Part shown: in pieces, positions 32,051 through 36,891 of the stretch
How the letters are laid out: every line of letters begins with the position of its first letter
How positions within the stretch are numbered: position 1 is the first letter of the stretch
DNA from: an uncultured Lachnospiraceae bacterium
GTDB taxonomy: Bacteria; Bacillota; Clostridia; Lachnospirales; Lachnospiraceae
NCBI GenBank assembly: GCA_910587305.1
Contig: CAJUKV010000034.1
Span: forward strand, 1 to 36,891
Reading direction: 5' to 3'
Length of the DNA: 36,891 nt
Program-made: the position numbers and the translations under genes
The notes under the pieces: model-generated
Told to the model about the DNA's origin: nothing
What the model saw: the letters and a program-made list of their open reading frames with translations, nothing else
The model's database searches: none

Positions 32051-33010
32051 ATGAATATATATGAAGAAGTAAAAGACGCCGGTTCAATTGGAATCAGCAG
32101 CCATATAAGGCCGGACGGCGACTGTGTCGGGGCGGTGATGGGGCTTTACCTTTATTTAAAAAAGGTATGCCCCGGCGCTAAGGTGCAGGTTATGTTAGAA
32201 AAGCCGGCGGAAATTTTTTCCTGTATTAAGGACGTGGAAGAAATACATACGGACTTTGCCACAGAGATAGATTGTTTTGACGTGTTTTTTGCATTGGATG
32301 CGGCAAAGGATCGGATGGGGGAAGCGGAAAAATACTTTGACAGGGCAAAGAAAAAGATCAATATCGATCATCATATCAGCAACAAAGGCTGTGGGGATGT
32401 GAACTACATTGTGCCGGAGGCGAGCTCCACCAGCGAACTGATTTACAATGGGATTGCCGATAAAACCATGCTGGATGAGGAGATTGCCAAAGCCCTTTAC
32501 ATAGGAATCATACATGATACGGGAGTGTTTCAATATTCCAACACTTCCCCGGCGACTTTGACGGCGGCAGCGGATTTAATTTCCTATGGGTTTGACTTTC
32601 CCAGGCTGATTGACGAGACTTTTTATGAAAAGACTTATGTGCAGAACCAGATACTTGGCAGGGCTTTGCTCGAGAGCTTTCTGTTTATGGACGGTAAGTG
32701 CGTGGTCAGCATGATTGACAGAAAAACCATGAAATTTTACCGGGCGGAGCCACAGGATTTAAATGGTATTGTAAACCAGCTTAGAAACACCAAAGGCGTG
32801 GAGTGCGCTATTTTTATGTATCAGACCAACACTTTGGAATACAAGGTCAGCCTGCGCTCAAACGGAAAGGTGGATGTGGCAAAGGTGGCATGCTTCTTTG
32901 GAGGCGGCGGACATGTGAGAGCGGCAGGGGTTACCATGCAGGGAACCTTTTACGATATTGTGAACAACTTGTCGGCGCAGATTGCAGTACAGCTGAAGGG
33001 TAAGAAATAG
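32051..33010 (+). CDS. nrnA: DHH-family oligoribonuclease / pAp phosphatase
   Basis: A 319-residue manganese-dependent enzyme that degrades very short RNAs and dephosphorylates 3',5'-phosphoadenosine. The metal-binding signatures are HIRPDGDCVGA, DAAKDRMG, NIDHHISN (DHH) and GIIHDTGVFQYSN. The DHHA1 domain ends with FGGGGHVRAAG. The position between rbfA and truB is standard. The ATG at 32051 follows GAAAGGATATGTGA. Confidence 0.93.
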   Translation: MNIYEEVKDAGSIGISSHIRPDGDCVGAVMGLYLYLKKVCPGAKVQVMLEKPAEIFSCIKDVEEIHTDFATEIDCFDVFFALDAAKDRMGEAEKYFDRAKKKINIDHHISNKGCGDVNYIVPEASSTSELIYNGIADKTMLDEEIAKALYIGIIHDTGVFQYSNTSPATLTAAADLISYGFDFPRLIDETFYEKTYVQNQILGRALLESFLFMDGKCVVSMIDRKTMKFYRAEPQDLNGIVNQLRNTKGVECAIFMYQTNTLEYKVSLRSNGKVDVAKVACFFGGGGHVRAAGVTMQGTFYDIVNNLSAQIAVQLKGKK

Positions 33011-33162
33011 TTTTTTCGGATGCTGACGGGTACGCGCTGGGCTGTTGACCGGCTGTCGTAAAGATATGAAGATAATGGAAAAGCAACTGGTACCGGTTTG
33101 CAAAATAATAAGAGATAGTATTTGAAAAGTGTCGATTATTGTAATATGAGGGATTCATATAT

Positions 33163-34086
33163 ATGTACCATGGGATAATAAATGTTTATAAGGAGGCCGG
33201 GTATACTTCACACGATGCGGTGGCCCGGCTGCGCGGTATTTGCAAACAGAAAAAGATTGGGCACACAGGAACCCTTGACCCGGATGCGGCAGGGGTTCTT
33301 CCTGTATGTCTTGGGAACGCCACAAAGCTGTGCGGCATGTTGACGGATATGAGAAAGGAATATGTTGCGGAGCTGAAACTTGGCATAGTGACGGATACCC
33401 AGGATATTTCCGGGAAGGTTCTGGAAGAGAGGGAAGTAAAAGCGTCTCCTCAGGAGGCGGAAAAGGCCATTTTGTCCTTTTTGGGGGATTCCATGCAGAC
33501 GCCGCCTATGTATTCCGCCCTAAAGGTGAACGGAAAAAAACTCTACGAGCTGGCAAGGCAGGGGCAGGAAGTGGAGCGCGCCCAAAGGCCGATTTCTATT
33601 TATAAGCTTGAAATCCTTGAAAAAGAGCATCCGGCGTACAAAATAAAAGTGGTATGCTCTAAGGGAACTTATATCAGAACGTTATGCCATGATATAGGAC
33701 AGGCGTTGGGCTGCGGCGGAGTAATGGTAAGTCTTCAAAGGACGAAAGTCGGGGAATTTGAAATAGAAAAGGCGTATAAGCTTGACCTGCTGGAGAAGAT
33801 GGCGGGGGAAGGAGAGCTTTCTAAGGCGATTATTCCCACGGAGCGGATGTTTCAGGAATTGCCGGCTTTGACTGTGAAGAAGGAAGCTTTTGGCAGGCTG
33901 CAAAATGGCAATCAACTCAGGAGAGAGGATATTATGTCCGATTTTTCGGAAAAAGGAGAAGAAAGCGTATCTTTATCCGAGGGGAAAAGATTCAGAATAT
34001 ACAGCCACGGGGAAGTTTTTTTCGGGGTTTATGACTATGAGGAAAAGGACGGAATCTTCCGTGCGGTGAAAATGTTTTTGCCATGA
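33163..34086 (+). CDS. truB: tRNA pseudouridine-55 synthase TruB
   Basis: A 307-residue enzyme that converts U55 of the tRNA T-loop to pseudouridine. The catalytic aspartate lies in GTLDPDAAGVLPVCLGNATKL; INVYKEAGYTSHDAV and the active-site element YIRTLCHDIGQALGCGG are conserved. The length is normal. The 152-bp gap before it shows no clear promoter. The stop is 12 bp before the R2-F repeat that precedes ribF. Confidence 0.95.
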   Translation: MYHGIINVYKEAGYTSHDAVARLRGICKQKKIGHTGTLDPDAAGVLPVCLGNATKLCGMLTDMRKEYVAELKLGIVTDTQDISGKVLEEREVKASPQEAEKAILSFLGDSMQTPPMYSALKVNGKKLYELARQGQEVERAQRPISIYKLEILEKEHPAYKIKVVCSKGTYIRTLCHDIGQALGCGGVMVSLQRTKVGEFEIEKAYKLDLLEKMAGEGELSKAIIPTERMFQELPALTVKKEAFGRLQNGNQLRREDIMSDFSEKGEESVSLSEGKRFRIYSHGEVFFGVYDYEEKDGIFRAVKMFLP

Positions 34087-34099
34087 TATGAAATTTTTT

Positions 34100-34197
34100 C
34101 TTGCGGTATGCGGGGGTATAAGTTTGGAAGTAAACTTCCAAACTACTTATTGGTGGCAGTACCGCAAGCAAAGCTTGCGGTATGCCGGGGGTATAAA
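34100..34197. repeat. R2-F: double-hairpin repeat (with partial tandem copy) running into the ribF start
   Basis: The full unit has hairpin 1, AGTTTGGAAGT (34121-34131) with ACTTCCAAACT (34134-34144), and hairpin 2, TACCGCAAGC (34160-34169) with GCTTGCGGTA (34173-34182). It ends in CCGGGGGTATAAAA directly before the ribF ATG at 34199. A partial copy, CTTGCGGTATGCGGGGG, precedes it at 34100-34116, giving a 75-bp tandem spacing. This unit therefore fills the whole truB-ribF gap and supplies the bases where the ribosome binding site should be. Confidence 0.85.
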
Positions 34198-34198
34198 A

Positions 34199-35125
34199 AT
34201 GGAAATTATTCAGGATTCAATTGATTTTCAATTAAAGAAAAGGAGCGCTGTTGCAATCGGAAAGTTTGACGGCGTCCACAGAGGGCACGTGGAGCTTCTC
34301 TCCCATATTTTAAAGCAGAAGGAGCAGGGGCTAAAGGCGGTGGTCTTTACTTTTCACCCCTCGGCGGCGGTCTTTTTTGGACAGGCCAAAGGCGCGGAGC
34401 TGACAACCCGCCAGGAAAAGCGGAAAATGTTTGAGAAAATGGGGATTGACATTTTAATTGAATTTCCGTTAAACAGGGAGACGGCGGCGACACCGCCGGA
34501 AGAATTTGTAAGGAAAATTCTGGTTCATCAGATGAAGGCAGGGTATATCGCGGCAGGGGAGGACTTGTCTTTTGGGTATAAAGGTCTTGGAAATAAGGAG
34601 CTGCTTTGCAAACTGGCAGGAGAGCTTAATTATCAGGTCAGGATTATCGACAAGGTTTACTGCGGCGATAAGGAAATCAGCTCAAGCCTTGTGCGGAAAA
34701 TGGTGGAAAAAGGCGATATGACCACGGTAAGGGAACTTTTGGGAAGGCCCTACAGCTTTGACGGGGAGGTGGAGCCGGGGAACAGACTTGGAAGGCGGCT
34801 TGGGATGCCCACCGTAAATCTTTATCCGGTGAAGGAAAAATTGCTGCCTCCTAAAGGCGTTTACTTTTCTCAGGTGATTTATCAGGACCGTATCTATCAG
34901 GGCATCACCAATATAGGGCAAAAACCTACGGTTAAGGAAAATGCGGATATCAGCGTAGAAACCTACCTGTATGGGTTTACGGGAGACTTGTACGGGAAAG
35001 AAATTGTGACGGAATTATTACAATTTAAAAGACCGGAACAAAAGTTTGAAAATGTGGAAGCGCTGAAAAGACAGATGGAGAGGGATATTCAGGAGGGGGC
35101 AGGTTACTTTTTACATGTTGGCTAA
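34199..35125 (+). CDS. ribF: Bifunctional riboflavin kinase / FAD synthetase
   Basis: A 308-residue enzyme that makes FMN from riboflavin and then FAD from FMN. The FAD synthetase half has AIGKFDGVHRGHVELL and VFTFHP; the kinase half has NRLGRRLGMPTVNLYP. I chose ATG 34199 (MEIIQDSIDFQLKK) because the upstream in-frame extension to 34088 consists only of repeat sequence. The GGGGG of the R2-F repeat is the only possible ribosome binding site, with about 7 nt spacing. The final codons (GYFLHVG) lie in the outer arm of the R1-C palindrome. In many Firmicutes rpsO and pnp follow; they do not here. Confidence 0.94.
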   Translation: MEIIQDSIDFQLKKRSAVAIGKFDGVHRGHVELLSHILKQKEQGLKAVVFTFHPSAAVFFGQAKGAELTTRQEKRKMFEKMGIDILIEFPLNRETAATPPEEFVRKILVHQMKAGYIAAGEDLSFGYKGLGNKELLCKLAGELNYQVRIIDKVYCGDKEISSSLVRKMVEKGDMTTVRELLGRPYSFDGEVEPGNRLGRRLGMPTVNLYPVKEKLLPPKGVYFSQVIYQDRIYQGITNIGQKPTVKENADISVETYLYGFTGDLYGKEIVTELLQFKRPEQKFENVEALKRQMERDIQEGAGYFLHVG

Positions 35126-35298
35126 CCGTCCGCTCGGAGCGAATAGAAATTCAGTCGTCACCGCGCTTTCGCTCTATAAAAACGCAACAGACGCTAAACT
35201 CATGAAAAACCTCGTTAAGCGCTGGCGTTTTTATAAGGGTTCCTCCCTGAATTTCTATTCGCTCCGAGCTGGGCTTTTGGCTATCCGGTAAAAGTAAC
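35103..35298. repeat. R1-C: nested long palindrome after ribF
   Basis: A perfect 23-bp inverted repeat (35132-35154 and 35247-35269; inner part GAATAGAAATTCAG) encloses TATAAAAACGC (35175-35185) with GCGTTTTTATA (35225-35235) and a further inner stem. Outermost, GTTACTTTTTAC (35103-35114), still inside the ribF coding region, faces GTAAAAGTAAC (35288-35298). The central 90 bp align with R1-A, but the R1-A termini are absent. No T-run follows the outer arms. This accounts for the 35126-35334 part of the gap. Confidence 0.85.
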
Positions 35299-35334
35299 AT
35301 GCCATATTTTTCAAAAAAAAATAAAAATAGGAAA

Positions 35335-35363
35335 TTGACACTCCCAGGAGAAGTTGTTATAAT
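35335..35363 (+). promoter_or_regulatory. Consensus promoter of the NlpC/P60 gene
   Basis: TTGACA (35335-35340), a 17-bp spacer and TATAAT (35358-35363): a perfect sigma-A consensus. The start should be near 35370, giving a leader of about 44 nt to the TTG start codon. Confidence 0.9.
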
Positions 35364-35413
35364 GATTACGTAAAGATTTGTAATAAATTTGTAACAACCT
35401 GGGAGGTTTTATT

Positions 35414-36604
35414 TTGAAAAGACAAATCAGATATGGAATTTGCGTGCTTGCATCTTTGCTTCTTTTAGGAGAGCCCCTTGGCGTGCAGGCGGCGGAATTA
35501 AATGGGAAAAATACGCAGGCCACGGCCGGAAATAGAGTTTCAAGTGATAAAGCATCTGAAAGTGCAAATGCACGGGAAAAGAATACAAATGCGCGCAGCG
35601 CAAACGTACATAACAAAACGACTGGCGATTTGCTGGTAGCAGATAATACGGTTGCGCCGGAGACGGAGGAATTGCTCACCGCCGGAATAGGAGATCTTTT
35701 TATTTCGGAGCTGTCAAAGATAGAGTATGTGGAGATTGCCAAGGATGCGGAAGGCGCTTTGTGGGGATATACCCATCTTGGAATCTGTAATGTGCAGGAA
35801 AACAATTTGAATATCAGGCAGGAGCCGGACGAATCGGGAAAGATGGTCGGCAAGCTCCCTAAAAATGCGGCCTGCGAGATTGTTAGCAGTGAGGACGGCT
35901 GGGCCTACATAACCTCCGGCAAGGTGGAGGGATATGTGAAGGAGGAATATCTTCTCACCGGCTACGAGGCGAAAAAGCGAGGGACAGAGCTGGCAAGCGC
36001 TATCGCGGTGGCTACCACGGACGGCCTTAACATCAGGGAATTTCCCACTTTGGACGCGGAGGTGGTTACCCAGGTGGCCGAAGGAGAGTCCCTTGACATC
36101 GTTGAAATACAGGATGACGGCTGGATTAAGGTATATCTGGATGACGAGGAAGTATTCGTCTCCGCCGATTATGTGGAAGTGAAATCGGATTTGGAAACGG
36201 CGATTACCATGACGGAGCTTTTATATGGGCAGGGCGTTTCCGATGTCCGCGTAGATATATGCCAGTACGCGAAACAGTTTTTGGGAAATCCTTATGTGTG
36301 GGGCGGCACCAGCCTTACAAACGGCGCGGATTGTTCCGGGTTTGTGCTCAGCGTTTTTGCAAAGTATGGCGTTTCACTGCCGCATTCCTCAAGAGCTCAG
36401 GCCAACATGGGGACAAGCATAAGCGCTTCCGAACTGCAGCCGGGCGATTTGGTTTTCTATGCGAAGGGCGGTACCATAAATCATGTGGCGCTTTACATTG
36501 GAGCCGGACAGGTAATCCATGCCAGCAGCCCTAAGACGGGCATCAAGATTTCTTCCTATAACTATAGAACACCTCATAAGATGGTGCGGATTTTGCAAAG
36601 TTAA
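35414..36604 (+). CDS. Secreted peptidoglycan hydrolase with two SH3b domains and NlpC/P60 domain
   Basis: A 396-residue exported cell-wall enzyme. It starts with TTG at 35414, 7 nt after GGGAGG (35401-35406). The N-terminus KRQIRYGICVLASLLLLGEP is a Sec signal peptide ending near VQAA. A low-complexity linker follows, then SH3b domains around residues 118-185 (NNLNIRQEPDESGKMVGKLP) and 195-258 (DGLNIREFPTLDAEVV), and a C-terminal NlpC/P60 endopeptidase domain with catalytic Cys307 (ADCSGF), His357 (INHVALYIG) and His369. Such enzymes cut peptide cross-links between D-glutamate and diaminopimelate. It is monocistronic, with a consensus promoter and its own terminator. Confidence 0.93.
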   Translation: MKRQIRYGICVLASLLLLGEPLGVQAAELNGKNTQATAGNRVSSDKASESANAREKNTNARSANVHNKTTGDLLVADNTVAPETEELLTAGIGDLFISELSKIEYVEIAKDAEGALWGYTHLGICNVQENNLNIRQEPDESGKMVGKLPKNAACEIVSSEDGWAYITSGKVEGYVKEEYLLTGYEAKKRGTELASAIAVATTDGLNIREFPTLDAEVVTQVAEGESLDIVEIQDDGWIKVYLDDEEVFVSADYVEVKSDLETAITMTELLYGQGVSDVRVDICQYAKQFLGNPYVWGGTSLTNGADCSGFVLSVFAKYGVSLPHSSRAQANMGTSISASELQPGDLVFYAKGGTINHVALYIGAGQVIHASSPKTGIKISSYNYRTPHKMVRILQS

Positions 36605-36610
36605 ATGTTG

Positions 36611-36659
36611 AAAATTCCTCTTAAGCAGACGGACTTTCGCCGCTTGAGAGGAATTTTTT
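36611..36659 (+). terminator. Intrinsic terminator after the NlpC/P60 gene
   Basis: AAAATTCCTCTTAAGC (36611-36626) pairs with GCTTGAGAGGAATTTT (around 36642-36657) with a small mismatch, and the right arm runs into TTTTTT ending at 36659. Confidence 0.85.
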
Positions 36660-36731
36660 GAGTAACCCTTTTTTTCATTTACCGCATTGTAACAAATACA
36701 GGGAACTATTTGAAAAGAAAGGAGGATAACC

Positions 36732-36891
36732 ATGAAAAAGAAGATAAATCAGATACTGAATATTATCATGGGCTCTTTTATTGGTGTGTTCATTGGCTTA
36801 GGACTATATAAATATTGGCATTTTCATAAATATCCGGATTTATATGCTATGCAATCTGCTCCATGGTATACCAGCATTTTGATAAATGGAT
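36732..36891 (+). CDS. Small membrane protein, partial at window end
   Basis: The ATG at 36732 follows AAAGGAGGATAACC, an excellent ribosome binding site. The visible 53 residues start MKKKINQILNIIMGSFIGVF and contain one hydrophobic segment followed by YKYWHFHKYPDLY and another mildly hydrophobic stretch. The gene continues past the window. No family is recognised; a small two-helix membrane protein is likely. Confidence 0.7.
   Translation, partial: MKKKINQILNIIMGSFIGVFIGLGLYKYWHFHKYPDLYAMQSAPWYTSILING

Noticed and set aside
34088..34198. In-frame N-terminal extension of ribF
   Set aside because: The added residues are encoded entirely by the R2 repeat, and homologues start at the FAD synthetase domain.
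34100..34198. FMN riboswitch before ribF
   Set aside because: The gap is fully explained by the R2 repeat and lacks the conserved RFN-element helices.

Overview
The window looks like a chromosomal segment of a low-to-mid GC Firmicute, most likely a gut-type member of the Lachnospiraceae (class Clostridia). The evidence is the rimP-nusA-ylxR-ylxQ-infB-rbfA-nrnA-truB-ribF order, GGAGG-type ribosome binding sites, AUG/GUG/TUG starts, a fused chorismate mutase/prephenate dehydratase, and a CUT1-type sugar importer with an intracellular GH2 enzyme. All genes I support read on the + strand. No tRNA, rRNA, CRISPR array or complete transposase gene was seen.

Layout. 1-505: a palindrome, a possible promoter, a possible 41-codon ORF and an intrinsic terminator. 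506-2920: a three-gene ABC-2 exporter. 2995-3243: a 229-bp MITE-like element with perfect 12-bp inverted termini and a 10-bp direct repeat. 3277-4660: a 58-residue protein and pheA. 4953-10796: a DUF815 AAA+ ATPase, an exopolyphosphatase, polyphosphate kinase and Maf, all tightly packed apart from one 177-bp gap. 11099-11908: a Cof-type HAD phosphatase. 12585-19506: a carbohydrate operon (binding lipoprotein, two permeases, GH2 hydrolase, acyltransferase-like membrane protein, ArsR-type regulator). 19785-20051: a very acidic 88-residue protein with its own promoter and terminator. 20356-24548: an FGGY sugar kinase, a polyprenyl-phosphate sugar transferase and a GDP-mannose pyrophosphorylase, suggesting surface polysaccharide supply. 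24648-25679: a CPBP membrane protease. 25852-35125: the nusA-infB operon, preceded by a promoter and a terminator-like hairpin. 35414-36604: a secreted SH3-NlpC/P60 peptidoglycan hydrolase. 36732-end: the start of a small membrane protein.

The most unusual content is between the genes. Three repeat families recur. R1 is a nested palindrome (about 3005-3233, 11967-12230, 35103-35298); its inner hairpin shows compensatory base changes between two copies, and one copy is a clean MITE with target-site duplication. R2 is a roughly 70-bp double-hairpin unit (4779-4849, 10909-10980, 34100-34197), always upstream of and co-oriented with a gene; one copy runs into the ribF start codon. HP1 is a conserved hairpin core found just after maf and after the ArsR-type gene, with outer stems that differ in sequence but are complementary within each copy. 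Together they suggest a genome with abundant small structured repeats that form 5' and 3' untranslated regions. This is inferred from one window and needs a genome-wide count.
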